This document shows positions 32,301 to 44,328 of a stretch of 64,000 bases of DNA, one piece after another (position 1 is the stretch's first letter; each line of letters opens with the position of its first letter). Under the pieces are notes generated by a model. That model was not told the origin of the DNA. It saw only the letters and a program-made list of their open reading frames with translations, and did no database searches. The stretch is from Benincasa hispida. Lineage: Eukaryota; Streptophyta; Magnoliopsida; Cucurbitales; Cucurbitaceae. The translations under genes were made by a program, and so were the position numbers. The stretch is from assembly GCF_009727055.1 (NCBI RefSeq), contig NC_052350.1:34372172-34436171 (forward strand). Direction: 5' to 3'.

Positions 32301-32875
32301 ACAATGATTTACATCTTTTTTAAATACAATGGTTAAATTCTTAGCTAAATTTCAAAAACAAAAAAAAAAGTTTTTAAAAACTATGTTTTTTAGTTTTCAA
32401 ATTTTGACTAGATTTTTTAAGTCAACAGTATAAAGTAGATAACAAAGGAATAAAGTTGAACGTGGAATTTGTTTCTATAGACTTAATTTAAAAGAAAAAA
32501 ACCAAATAATTAGCAAACGCGGCTTAAAAAAAAAAATTAAAACCTTTTTTTTTTTTAATTTGGCTAAGAATACAACTCTTCTACTTAAGTTTGATATAAA
32601 CATGGTTAAAAAAATGAAAGGAAATTGACATAATTTTAAAAAATCAAAGACGAAATTGTTGCCAAACGGGCCTACATTTTTTGTATTTATTTTTTGGTTT
32701 TTGAAAACTCTAAGTCTATTTTATTTATCATTTTCTTACCATAGTTTACATATTTCTTAAGTATAATAGTTAAATTCATAGCTAAATCATAAAAACGATC
32801 ACACTTTTTAAAAACTACTTTTTTAGTTTTCAAATGTTGACATGATTTTTGAAATCATTGATAAAAACTGGATAA
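29341..32875. other. Inner left arm: gene-free AT-rich MITE cluster
   Basis: No coding signal. Visible items: two related blocks at about 29,985-30,122 and 30,650-30,780, both ending 'tgctgcacaccccttaaac'; homopolymer runs; two 'taccagtttcaaa' segments near 31,020 and 31,120; and AT-rich MITEs with 'ttggtaaccatttt'/'aaatggttaccaaa' ends at about 32,060-32,530 and 32,590-32,690. Mirrors 34,449-40,960 with right-arm extras. Confidence 0.6.
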
Positions 32876-33889
32876 CATAGTACGAAATTTAGAGGTGAAA
32901 TGGATATTTATAATCTTAATTTTTAAAAATAAATAGAAAAAATTAAATAGCTACCGAATGAGATACAATTTAGAATTAACAAATAGTTTTAGTAAAACAT
33001 GTGAAACATTGGTTTTTAAATAGATTGGGCATATTATTCAATTGAATACAATAATGAAGTGTGATTATATGTCATAAAAAAGGATCCTTAAAGTAAATGA
33101 TATGATATTTATCCAAAAAATATGAAATTAGATTTTGTTACTTTAATTTTTTTTCAACGTACAAGAATTGAGGGGATGTAAGTTAGACAAAGTTAGTTTA
33201 ATGTTCACAAGTAGTAATGGGATATTGGTATGATTATATTATATTAGGTAGGTTTTCTAATATTCTTGGTGAGAGTGCTATGTACTTTGAGGATATTTAT
33301 AGGTTATAGAAAAGATGATGAATGGGTTAAACAATATTCTAATTTTCAAATTAGGAAATATGAAAAATGAACTTTCAAAAAGGAAAAAAAAAAAAAAACG
33401 AAAAATGATCTGTTTATTTGCAAGGATATACATATCTAGTTTCAATGTCTCATGTGAATAAGAGTATTGAATTGAATTTTAAGTATATCATATATATAAG
33501 TTTTTTATTTTCAAATATATAAAAAAGATTAACCATATATATTTATAGACATAATAAAATGTCGCTGTCAAACTACTATTATATATTAGTGATAGACGAT
33601 AATATTTCTATATTTTTTTATAAAAAATCAAATTAAACCATAATTATAGTAACAATCAATACAATAAAAGAAATTTGTGTTGGGTAAAGATACTTATTTT
33701 TAATTTTGCATCTGTAGTACTTTTTAAAATTATTTGTGTATATGACAAAATTTTGACCTTCCGTTCTTTTTTATTTTCTTTTCCTTTTCTATTTTTGTCT
33801 TTCAATTTCATGTTTACATTTGTGCATGATTTTTGTTTTCTTCTTGGTTTTTTTTTTATTTCCTCTTTGTAGCATATTTTTTTTTTAAG

Positions 33890-34448
33890 AAAGCATCTAT
33901 TAGAGGAGAAATTTCGGACAAACTACGGACCGTCACATCATTTATTAAATTAATGACTGAATTCTAAAATCGTCAAATTTGTGCCAATTAAGAGTTGACA
34001 TGTGTCTCAAATTGAAATTGAGGACAAATTTTGTTTTCGTCGCAGATGTCGATTGAGTAAAATTAATTTTGCTCAATTTGATGTCATATATCGCGTGGTT
34101 GCCCAATTATGCCCAAATATGGACTTAATGTGGGCCTAAAATGCCAAAATAGGTCTAAGCCCAATTAATTCGACCCAAAGGCCAAACTCAAGTTCAATTA
34201 ATTAGGCCCAACCAGACCCAATTAATTAGGCCCAAAGGACAGGCCCAATTCCAATTAATTAGCCCCAAAGGTCAGACTCGTGGGCCAATCAAGCCCAAAC
34301 TTATGGGCCAACTAGGTGCAAGCCCATGAAGCCCATCAGGGAGCTCTATAAATGGAGAAGCTCTCTCATTTACATTTGCGAGGGTCAGCAATTCGACCTT
34401 TAGAGACCTCAGAGAATTCATCAACAAACTGAAGACTCACAAGATTCC
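33890..34448 (+). repeat. Probable partial LTR or promoter-bearing repeat in the spacer
   Basis: A less AT-rich stretch at about 34,100-34,330 has many degenerate copies of a 'cccaattaattaggccca' type unit. A TATA-like 'ctctataaatgg' follows at 34,344, and then a stretch resembling an LTR R/U5 region ('gagggtcagcaattcgacc' near 34,380). A TATA box some 100 bp before a sequence of this kind is typical of plant LTRs, Ty3/gypsy LTRs included; the class assignment is inference. No TG start, CA end or target duplication was found, and its right end meets the inner end of the right arm at 34,449. Confidence 0.45.
34344..34353 (+). promoter_or_regulatory. TATA-like box in the spacer LTR
   Basis: 'ctctataaat' lies just after the repeated 'gcccaa' block and before a CT-rich leader-like segment. 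It would drive transcription rightward into the right arm. Supported by motif and context only. Confidence 0.35.
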
Positions 34449-36760
34449 TTATCCAGTTTTTATTAATGATTTCAAAAATCATGTCAAAATTCGAAAACTA
34501 AAAAAGTAGTTTTCAAAAAGTGTTTTTCGTTTCTATGATTTAGCTAATAATTTAATTATTATACTTAAGAAATATGTAAACTATGGTAAGAAAATGATAA
34601 ATAAAATAGACTTAGAGTTTTCAAAAACCAAAAAATAAATACAAAAAATGTAGGCCCATTTGGCAACAATTTTGTCTTTGATTTTTTAAAATTATGGCAA
34701 TTCCCTTTCATTTTTTTAACCATTGTTTATATCAAACTTAAGTAGAAGAGTTGCACTCTTAGCCAAATTAAAAAAAAAAAAAAAAAGTTTTAAAAAATTA
34801 TTCTAGGCCGCATTTGCTAATGATTTGGTTTTTTTTCTTTTAAATTAAGTCTATAGAGACACAATTCCACCTTCAACTTTATTCTTTTGTTATCTACTTT
34901 ATACCGGACTTAAAAAATCTAGTCAAAATTTGAAAACTAAAAAACATAGTGTTTGAAAACATTATTTTTTTTTTGTTTTTGGAATTTAGCTAAGAATTTA
35001 ACCATTGTATTTAAAAAAGATGTAAATCATTGTAAGAAATGATGAGGAAATAGACTATTTTCAAAAACCAAAAATAAAAAAATAAAATGGTTACCAAAAG
35101 GGTCTTAATTTTCAAAATTTGACTTGGTTTTTAAAAACATTGATAAAGAGTAGATATCAAGGTAAGAGATTTAACTGTGAACGAGATGTTTATAGACTTA
35201 ATTTAAAAAAAAAAATAAAAACATAAAACGAGATGATTACTAAACAAGATTATAACCATTACCAAATGAGATTTTAAAAAGTTTCACTGACTTACCATTT
35301 ACATAAGAACATACGAAGATAAGACAAGAGAGCATGTTAAAAAATTTTCAAATTATTATTTAAGATTGTAGTTTTAATTATCAAATTATTATTTAAGATT
35401 GTCGTTTTAATTATTTAATTCTTCTAGAGAACAAATATATAATGATTTTTCTCCATGTCAACAAGAATTAGCAAAATGAGAAATATAGAAGTAAAACTTA
35501 TGATTTATTAGTTTCTCCATCAAAACTAGAATCTATTGAGTGAGTAAATAATTATTTTTAATACAATAAATGCGGATATGAGAATTAAAACTTCTAAACA
35601 ATATTCATATTCACATAAATGACGAAGAATTGATCTTTGAATGAAATAAAAAAAATACTTTATAAACAAACAAAAAAAATTAACAATATGTGAAAGTTAA
35701 TTCTTGTTAAACAAATCAATTAAAAAGAAATTGATTGCAATTTCAAAAAGAGAAAAGTGATTAAGTAGAAGAAAATGAGTATCGACCATGGATAGGTCTC
35801 CACAATAACTTACATTTTCTTTTTAATCTAAATGCATAATTCAATGCATTAAGGTATCAGTAACATTTCGAGGGCGTCAAATATCTGCCACCATATTTTG
35901 AATTTGAATATTTAACTGTCATATTTGGATTATTTATGATACAACTCACTTACCATTTAAGTTAGAATTCAAAATTGAATTTCACAACCGATTGTGAAAA
36001 ATTGGAACGTTTCTTTCTGATTTCCATCAAAGATTTGCTGTGTTTATTCATTATATATATGTAGAGAGAGAGAGAAATAAAATATATATATTTATGGATT
36101 AATTAAAGAAAAAGCTTCCAATTTATACCAGATGCTTTTTAGGACAATACATCTCTCTCTCTTTTTTCTTTTTTCTTTTTTCTTTTTTTCATATTTTGAA
36201 ATATAATATATATATTTATGGATTAATTAAAAAAAAGCTTCCAATTCATTGGCTGGAATTTCATGGATATTTTCTATTTTATAAGAAAAGGTTTTCCTTA
36301 TGAAGAGAGAGAAAATAAAATTATATATATATTCTCACTTGCCATTCACACTTCAAAATTTGAAGCAATTATTAGGAGAAATTAAGAGACTTTGAAACTG
36401 GTATGAATCTCTCTATCCTTATAAGTTTTTTTTTTTTTTTCAGATTAACGTTTATTTCAATCACCATACATACATACATATATATATATATATATTTCAT
36501 ATTTTGAAACTGGTATTTATTTCAATCACCATACATATTTTTTTTTTTTCAGATTAAAGTTTAGATTGTTTTGATTTATGATCTACTTTATCCTATGTTA
36601 ATGTTTTTTCAATGGGTGACTCATATATGCTATCTAAAATTCAATACGGTAATGACATAGTTCCCTAATGTAAATCTAATTAAACATGATTTGTTACGTT
36701 ATCTACTAATTTTTTTAATTTCGACACGTGCGATAAACCATCATTTTGATTGGTTCATTT
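34449..36760. other. Inner right arm: mirror of 30,790-32,875, no gene
   Basis: Same MITEs and microsatellite-like AT tracts as the left arm in reverse order, for example 'aaatggttaccaaaaggg' at 35,085. A (TA)n run lies at about 36,478-36,495. No open frames. Confidence 0.65.
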
Positions 36761-38455
36761 ATTTATTTATTTTTTAGTTAACACTCATTTAGTTTATTAT
36801 TCAATTTGTTGAGTTTCTAATCATTTTTTTTTAATGTTTGTGTTTTTTTATATATAAAATTTTTTTCCTCTCTCCTCTTCTTTTTTCCTATTCAACCTTT
36901 ATCTTCAAAACAGTTTGAGAATTAGAACTCTTAAACAATAATGTATATCAAGAGTAATATTATTTTGTTCGTTGTAGAAGTAATCAAAAGAATATTCTGT
37001 TGTTTCTTTGTTATTAACAAAACTGTGTTAACTAACCATCTCTCCTTTTTTTTTTAATTAAAAAATTTTATATTGAACGAAAGGTTTGAAAAATTTAAAA
37101 ATAAAATATTCAAAATCGTCATGGTCAGTTTTAGTATTTTTAGTTGGTTTAAAAGTAAAATGGAAGAACTTCACACATATATGAAAATGGAAGTATGAAT
37201 GATTTTCAAAAGTAATCATAATCAATGGTCTAAATTTGATTTACTTAAGAAAATTTTGGAATTTAATTTAATCAGAATCTAAATCATGAGAATGAATTGA
37301 TATACTTACGAAAGTTTATGGTTTTTTTTATGTTTGGGCTCTTTTTTTGGTATATTTTATTATATTTAATTTATTTCTTCACCAATAAATATGCATGTAA
37401 TTGAACGAGGGGTTGGTGTGGTCATTTTATTTTGTTTTATTTATTTATTTTCAAGTTATGCTGATGTGGATTGATAATTCAAAAATAGGCTGTGTATTAA
37501 TAAATTAAGTAAAATTGACCACACCAACATAAAGGTTGGCTGGAAAATTTGGACGAATCTCATTTTGATATTACTTAATAAATAATAATTAAATAAATAT
37601 CAATTAATAATAGGTACGTATGTTTTTCTTTTAAGGACAAAATACTATAGTTAAAAAATGAAGAGTGTGATCCTTTTGTGAAGTTCACTAGGGAGACCAT
37701 GGAACATGAAGGGGTAATTATCTCTACTAAGCCTTTTATTTTCCTAGTTTTGAATAAATGAATTACATAATACTCATCAATTGGTTTAAGTATGATTGTT
37801 ATAGTTTCGACTTTAGTCTATTTTAGTAATTCAATGTATTTTAAAATGTATATTTTAGTCCCTCATCTTTTGAGAAGTGCTCATGATTGTAACAACCCGA
37901 GGTTATGGGGGGATTTGAATAAACTAAGATCACATCTGAATGAAAAGGATCTTGAGAACATGAAAGTATAGTTAAGTTAAAACAATTGAAAGTTACTATG
38001 AATACCTAGAAACTTTACCTTTTCTTTCAATAGCTCAAACTTAGGAACTTTAAAGTGAAACACGCTTAACTTGGAGTAATCCTTTGTTGGATGACCTCCT
38101 GAAAATTTAAAATGCATATGAGTAAGAACAAAATATGAAGAAATGACTAGTATTGGTTTATAGGGACATCAGGTGCCAAATCTAGGGTTTGAGGCGTTAC
38201 AATGATGATCTCAAGTTAAAAAATTTTAACATCAAATTTAGAAGAAAAAAAGATAAAAATAAAAATTAAAGGATCAAAATGGGTATTTTTAATAGTATAG
38301 AGACTATTAACCTTTAAAAGTAGAAAGACCAAAATATGGAATATTTTAGATGTTGGTGGCCAATTTGCAAATATGGAATTAGATATATTTAGACGTAGGT
38401 ATTCAAATTCCCATCTTGCTTATAAAAAAAAAAAAATACTTAACAATTTAATGTA
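36760..38455. repeat. Right-arm-specific segment: tandem copy plus solo LTR
   Basis: About 36,785-37,165 repeats the sequence of 38,690-39,030 ('tcaatttgttgagtt' through 'gaacgaaaggtttgaaaaat'), whereas the left arm has it once (30,180-30,590). 37,170-38,455 has no left partner and holds the 314-bp solo LTR. Its start ('gaagtatgaatgattttc' at 37,190) also recurs at 40,560. Confidence 0.6.
37888..38201. mobile_element. 314-bp solo LTR with perfect target duplication
   Basis: TGTAACAACCC...GGCGTTACA, bounded by ATGAT at 37,883-37,887 and 38,202-38,206. TG/CA ends with a 5-bp duplication fit a solo LTR; the TGTAACA/TGTTACA ends also form an 8-bp imperfect inverted repeat. No internal coding. 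Present in the right arm only. Confidence 0.72.
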
Positions 38456-39094
38456 TGTTTAAGGGGTGTGTAGCAGTCGGTTAGAGTTAGTTTTGGTCAA
38501 TTTAGTAAATATTAAATCAATTTTGACCATCGAGGAGTATAAATCGCTTATGGGTCGATCAGTCAATTTTGGTCAGTTTTATTCCTAAAAATTATCATTG
38601 TGTAAAAGGAATTTTTAATCAATCTATTTTTTTTTTAATTTTATGATAAGCAATCACTTTGATTTGTTCATTTATTTCATTCTCTTTTTTTTTTTTTTTT
38701 AAATTTAAAATTATTTAGTTTATTATTCAATTTGTTGAGTTCTCTAATCATTTTCTTAATGTTTTTGTTTTTTTATATATATTATTTTTTTTCCCTCTCT
38801 TCTCTTCTTTTTTCCTTTTCAACCTTTATCTTTCAAAATAGTTTGAGAATTAGAATTCTTAAACAATAATGTATATCCACAGTAATAAAAAAAAGTGTGT
38901 TAACTAACCATCTCTCCTTTTTTTCATTCAAAAATTTTATATTGAACGAAAGGTTTGAAAAATTTGAAAATAAAATATTCAAAATCATTATGGTCAGTTT
39001 TAGCATTTTTAGTTGTTTTAAAAGTAAAATAATAATGATAGAATAATATTTTATTCATATTTTTGAAAAATTAGATGAAAGATATAGGGGAAAA

Positions 39095-40600
39095 AAGAAG
39101 TATTCGTTTGGTAACTTTTATTAAAATTATTTTTTATTTCTCATTTTTCCTTTCTGGTATGTTTTCGATTCTTAAAAAGGGGAAAAAAAGGGAAAAAAAA
39201 CTATATCTTTCCTGTAAATGAGATGTTTTTTTAATTGATTTAATAAGATTTACTTTTTCTCTAAAATTTGTAAATTAAAAAGAAACTAATGTTTACCTTT
39301 AAAATTTGTAAATTAACAAGAAATTAAAAGACGTGTTTGGTAACAATTTTCATTTTTTATTTTTGTTTTTTTGAATGTCAAACATATTTTATCCTCATTT
39401 TTTATAATGATTTGTATCTTTATTAAATATATTAGTTAAATTCTTAGTCAAATTCCAAAAACAAAAACAAAAACAAGTTTTTAAAAGGTATTTTTTTTGT
39501 TTTAAAATTTGGCTTCGTTTTCTAACCCAATAGTAAAAAGTAAATAACAATTGAATAAATTTAGAGATGGAAGTGGAGTCTAGACTTAATTTTAAAAAAT
39601 AAAAGCAAAAAATCGAATAGTTACTAAACGAGGTCTAAAATATATTTTTTCTAATTTTCAAAACATGAATTGATTTTTTTAAAACACTAATATATAGGCT
39701 TAATTTTCAAAATCTAAAAAAAAAAATTATTATCAAATGAGACGATAGTTTTTAAAATTTTCTTTATTAAAAGATTTAAGGATAGTTATGAAATATTTAG
39801 ATGTTCAACAGTATTTTTTTGACATAAACTACAAAGTTATAAACTAAAAGTTTAAGGACATTTTGTATAATTTAATCTAAAAACAAACTAAAAACTAGAA
39901 AACAAGAATTGAGAAACCAAGATCTATAATTATTTTGTTTCTAATTTTTATTATTTTTTAAAAAATATAAACATTAGTTGTACTTATTAAATTTTTGTTT
40001 TATTATTTTTTTTTTTGTTTTTTACTTTTTACCTAAATTTAAAAAACTCATAAAAGTAATAATTACATAAAAAAAAATGTACTTGTGTTTTACAATGTAG
40101 TTAGGATCCCTTATAATTCACGAACTAATCATTTTATCTATTTAAATTCTAAACTTTTGTAAATATATTAATTTATGGCTTTCATAACATTCTATTTGGA
40201 CAAATATCATGTGAATGTGAACGAGGAAGCTTTCACACCCATTTTAACGATGTTATGATATTGTTCATTTTAGTCATAAATCTTCATGAATTTTCTTTTG
40301 AATCAAAAGGCTTCATACCAATACATATAATTGTCCTTAATTATATAAACATGATCTCTCTCGTCTAACGTGAGATATTATTTGTGCTATCAATGACACT
40401 TATAAGTACCAATTAAATGATTACATTTCAATAAATGAATTAAATAATACATTTAGATAGAACTTTTTTTCCTTTTAGAACCATCTCCATACATAAACTC
40501 TAATCCTCTATTTTGTAAAAATAATATGTGAAGAATTTAACACATGTATGAAAATGGAAGTATGAATGATTTTCAAAAGTAATCATAATCAATAGACTTA
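39095..40600. repeat. Right-arm-specific AT-rich segment, no gene
   Basis: No counterpart in the left arm, where sequence passes from 30,118 to the 29,938-30,117 block. Contains another 'cgtttggtaac'...'gttactaaacgag' MITE at about 39,110-39,620. The remainder is featureless. Confidence 0.5.
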
Positions 40601-41215
40601 TCAAACCAACTTCCTTCGGTTGGATAAATTTTGGTATGTCACTCTTATAGTTTAGGATAGCTTTTACAATAATATTAGATTATTATAATTGTTTTTCTAA
40701 TAATAATAAATAAAAAGTAGTTTAAAAAACTTGCATTAACTAAAAACTGCCATTTAAAAAAAAAAAAAAACAGCGTGGAGATAGATTGTGTAAAAGGACT
40801 TTTTAATCAATCTAAATTTTTAAAATATTTTTTTTTTAGGTGCTTGAGTTATAAAAAAAATAGTAATAAACTATGGGTTGGTTTGAATTATACTATCAAA
40901 CTTGGAAAATTAGTTCATTTTTAACCTTTGAAATTTAAAGTTTGTTTCAAAATAATGCTCTAGACTTTTATCATTAAGCTCACTGACAAAAAATAAGTTT
41001 GTGTATTCTTGTGTTGTTTATTTGAACAAATACGAACACATATGAAAAACCAATTTTGGGTTGGGTTTACGCAAAAAGTTGTAAACAAAAAATAAAAAAT
41101 TGGGGATGTGTGGTTGAATGGCAAAAGAAGACGACGACATATATGGCTAAAAAATGTCATGCATGTTTCTTTTTTTTTCTTTCTTATTTATTATGTGTTT
41201 AGATTTGTACTTTTC

Positions 41216-43990
41216 TCGGTTAGCAGTAGGAGGTTGAGACAAAAAATGTCTAAAATTAGATATTAAGGGTGTTGAAACTACTTTACAATCAGATAGTTAT
41301 ATTTCTCAAGCAGTTTATGCATATAGCTCTCCTCTGTAATGGTTAACTAACCTTTCTCTCTATCTCCCTTAACATCTATGCCTAAGTTATTTTTCAATGC
41401 ATCTAAATCTTTCATTTAAGACTAACTATTCAGCTGTCTTTAAGTTCACAGTTTTCAGAATAATCCTTATACACAATTATTATGTCATCTACATAAAATA
41501 ATAGATAAGTATGTGTATCTTTCAAAGATAATTTTTAGTGAATGCAAGCATCGTATGAGCTCTTGTGAAGCTTTGCTTCAAACTAAAGCAATCAAATCGA
41601 ATATACCAGTGTCTTGGCGATTGCTTCAGTTCATATATGTACTTGTGAAGAAGTAAACTATATCTTTCCTTTCCTTCATCACATACCTTTTGGTTGAGAC
41701 ATATAGATCACTTCCTCAAATTCTCCATAAACGAATGTTATGGTGATATCCATATGGTCAAGAAACATATATAAAAATAACCGAATGGATGAATGCCTCA
41801 GGACAAAAAATTTCATAAAAGTCAACTCTCTCCTTTTGAGTGAGCTATTGGCCACTAGTCTAGCCTTATACTTCAATTTACTATCACCTTATGTACCTAG
41901 TTTGATTTTACAAATCTACATTGAATTAATGAATGTTTTTGAGAGGGCTTCGGAACTAATGACCACATCTAATTCTTCTGCAAAGAGAACAATTCGTCTT
42001 ACATAGCATCTTTCCATTTTTCTTTCAAATCAAACACAATTGCCTCTTCAAAAGTAAGATGCTCTACTTCAATACTGTTAGAAGCACAAATAAGAGCATA
42101 AACAACTAAATCAATATAGCCTTACCTCGTAGGAGCTCGTCTCACCTTCTAAGGCTTATCATGTGTAAGTTGATAGTATTGTAGGTCATTGTTACTCGAA
42201 GATTCTTTAGAAACATTCACTCATCAATCAAAGTTGTATCTTATTTAGATTATCCAGCATCAAATTCAAACTATTGTGAAGACTCTGCTTTTGAAATAGG
42301 TGGTGACTCATCACTAGATTTACCTAAAGTAGTTGATGGTTGTACTTCAAGATCAATTAATATCTGCCTCAACATGTTCCATTGACTGTTTTTTTTTCTA
42401 CGTTTTAACACAAAACGACATTTATGATTCATTAAAGATCACATTTCTACTAATTATACATTTATTTCTTCCCTCCTCAAGCACCAAAGCTTCTATCTTT
42501 TAATATCTTAAGGATAGCTAATAAACATATATCTCAATGGTCTCTTATTAAGCTTTGCTTCCTTAACATGAGCATAAGTTGAACACCCAAACACTTTGAG
42601 ATGATATAGACTTGGAGCTTTTTATTACCATACCACTTCTTAAGGACTCTTTAAACCTAAAGTAGACGACAAAATCATATTATTGAGATAGCATATTGTT
42701 TAAGTAGCTTTCCTCTAAAACATTAAGGGTAATGAAACATTTGTCAAGAGATATTTCGTACACTCCATTATTTTTCTATTGAATCTCTCAACTAAACCAT
42801 TATGCTGTGGAGTTTACATTACAGTAAAAAATGATATGATTTTTCGCATAATTAAAATATGTCATATTTTGTACAACAACATTTAGAAAACGTTATTGAA
42901 AGTTTACGATAAAATTTTCTAATGCTATCATTTGTGATATTTGTTGTAATGATACTTGTTTCTTTCTTAACCAACTTCTTTTATTTAGTAAATTTTTCAA
43001 AAGCTTCCTCTTTGTGTTTTAGCGGATAGATCCATACCTTCCATGAAAAATCATCAATAATAGACATAAAGTACTTCAAGCCTCCCATAAAAGGTACCTT
43101 TGTAGGATTCCACATATCTGAGTGAACATAATCTTATAGACTTTTGATTGAATGCTTCCCTTTCTAGGATTCCACATTATATAGTGATCACAAAATGCGA
43201 GATTAACATCTTTAACACCTCTAACTATGCCTTGTTGAAGCTTGTAGACCAATTTTCCATAATTCCATAATAGTAGTAGCATCATCTACTAGCCTAAATA
43301 TCTAATTTGAAAGATAATGAAAAATCATTGAATAGGAAACTTCATCCCTATACATTTTCTTGGCTTTTGTGAGTGTAGTAAAGTCTCTTTCATCATCTAA
43401 GAATTGGACTACTTTTTGTCGTATGAAAAGAGCTTTAATATTTCTCCTCCATAAACTAAAATCACCTTTTCAAACATAGCAACCTCAAAACGTGCCGATA
43501 ATGAAGACATTAGTCAATGTATAACCGCACGAAATAATTTGAACATGTGAATATATCAGAGGCATAAAACAACATACCTTCTTCCTTTGGATGTAATGAA
43601 ACTCCGATACCACTTGTAAATAAAACGAACTATAAATTTCGCAAATAGAATATAATAGTTTGCAACAATAAATCAAAGGAAGAAGAGTCTACATCCACTT
43701 TGAAAACCAACTTAGAAGACTTTTACTAAGAGCAATAATCACAATTACAAAGGTTTAACAATAGTCAACAGTTTGTAATTTTTCATTCAAGAAGAACATG
43801 AACCACGATTTTTTTGTCTCTTGACCGAGACCCAATCGCTTGAACAATCTTCGCCATAACCGACTTTACGACCGACCGACACCCACCGAAAACCGTGAGA
43901 CCTAAAGCCTCTAAAATCGAGACCTACATGCTCGAAACAACTGTTAACAAAAATCCAACGACCAACGAAGCTTAGTGACACACGACTATG
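41216..43990 (-). mobile_element. Copia-4, right copy
   Basis: Mirror of 26,960-29,340, minus strand, with primer-binding site at 43,602-43,612. RT fragments at 41,470-41,876 (YVDD in 'LLFYVDDIII'; DHMDITITFVYGEFEEVIYM); integrase near 42,960-43,110. It retains about 0.4 kb between integrase and RT (42,480-42,950) that is missing from the left copy, with pieces resembling the copia 'HLVERLNRTI' region. Broken throughout. Confidence 0.72.
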
Positions 43991-44197
43991 AGTTCCTTCT
44001 CCTCACTGTGCTAAATTAAAAGTCCTTAACGTTAAAATCCCTTCAATATCTTATAGTTTTAACAATGTATCCATATAATCTATAAGTAGAAATGTATAAT
44101 GGTAATAATAGAAAATGTAAGATACATTTCTTTATTTCATTTGCATATAATATTATTATTCTAAGGTCTTAAGATTTATTGACATTCTTCTTTGGAC

Positions 44198-44328
44198 ATG
44201 GAGGAGCATTTCGAGGAAGGAGAATCATCTTCAACATCAGCTAAAAATTTAGTTACTGATACAGCAAAATCAAATACACTTGAAATTGATCGAACAGAAG
44301 CTCAATCAACAACTTTAGAACTTTCCTC
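44198..44328 (+). CDS. Gene exon 1 (right copy)
   Basis: Open for 43 codons plus 2 nt, from ATG in 'ggacatggagg' to donor 'tcctc|gtaagt'. The translation begins MEEHFEEGESSS and ends TTLELS. It is identical base for base to 26,718-26,848 on the other strand. It lies between a copia LTR (about 43,615-44,000) and LTR-like sequence (44,700-45,000), which would make it easy to miss by gene finders. Confidence 0.62.

Larger units (their letters stand above)
1..32875 (+). repeat. Left arm of a giant inverted repeat (continues left of the window)
   Basis: Sequence from position 1 inward reappears as its reverse complement in 34,449-57,794. Paired landmarks run in mirrored order: 1,124-1,306 with 56,489-56,698; 11,137-11,337 with 51,984-52,184; 27,065-27,259 with 43,787-43,981; 29,415-29,600 with 40,960-41,160. 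The sum of paired coordinates moves from about 57,795 (outer end) to 63,321, 71,046, 70,575 and 67,324 (inner end), and each step is explained by an insertion or deletion listed separately. Identity varies: about 97% at the outer 150 bp, roughly 90% near 7.6 kb, and no visible difference at 26.04-27.46 kb. The inner limit (the 'ctggataa' end at 32,875) was set by eye. Homology is still running at base 1, so the true outer limit is unseen. Confidence 0.92.
32876..34448. other. Spacer between the palindrome arms
   Basis: About 1.57 kb between the last base aligning on the left and the first aligning on the right. The first kilobase is AT-rich with no credible gene. It includes a GATAGAC-type motif at about 33,585-33,600 and a pyrimidine-rich stretch around 33,770-33,880. 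The second half (about 33,890-34,448) looks like part of an LTR, listed separately. The 65-codon reading frame at 33,675-33,872 is Phe-rich low-complexity translation and is not called as a gene. Confidence 0.75.

Noticed and set aside
33675..33872. 65-codon Phe-rich frame in the spacer
   Set aside because: Low-complexity T-rich DNA with no homologous features and no splice or start context of note.
36310..36410. Leucine-rich coding-like stretch conserved between arms ('ttgaagcaattattaggag')
   Set aside because: All three frames contain stops and no acceptor precedes it; it lies in a generally conserved arm section, so it is not called as an upstream exon of the gene.
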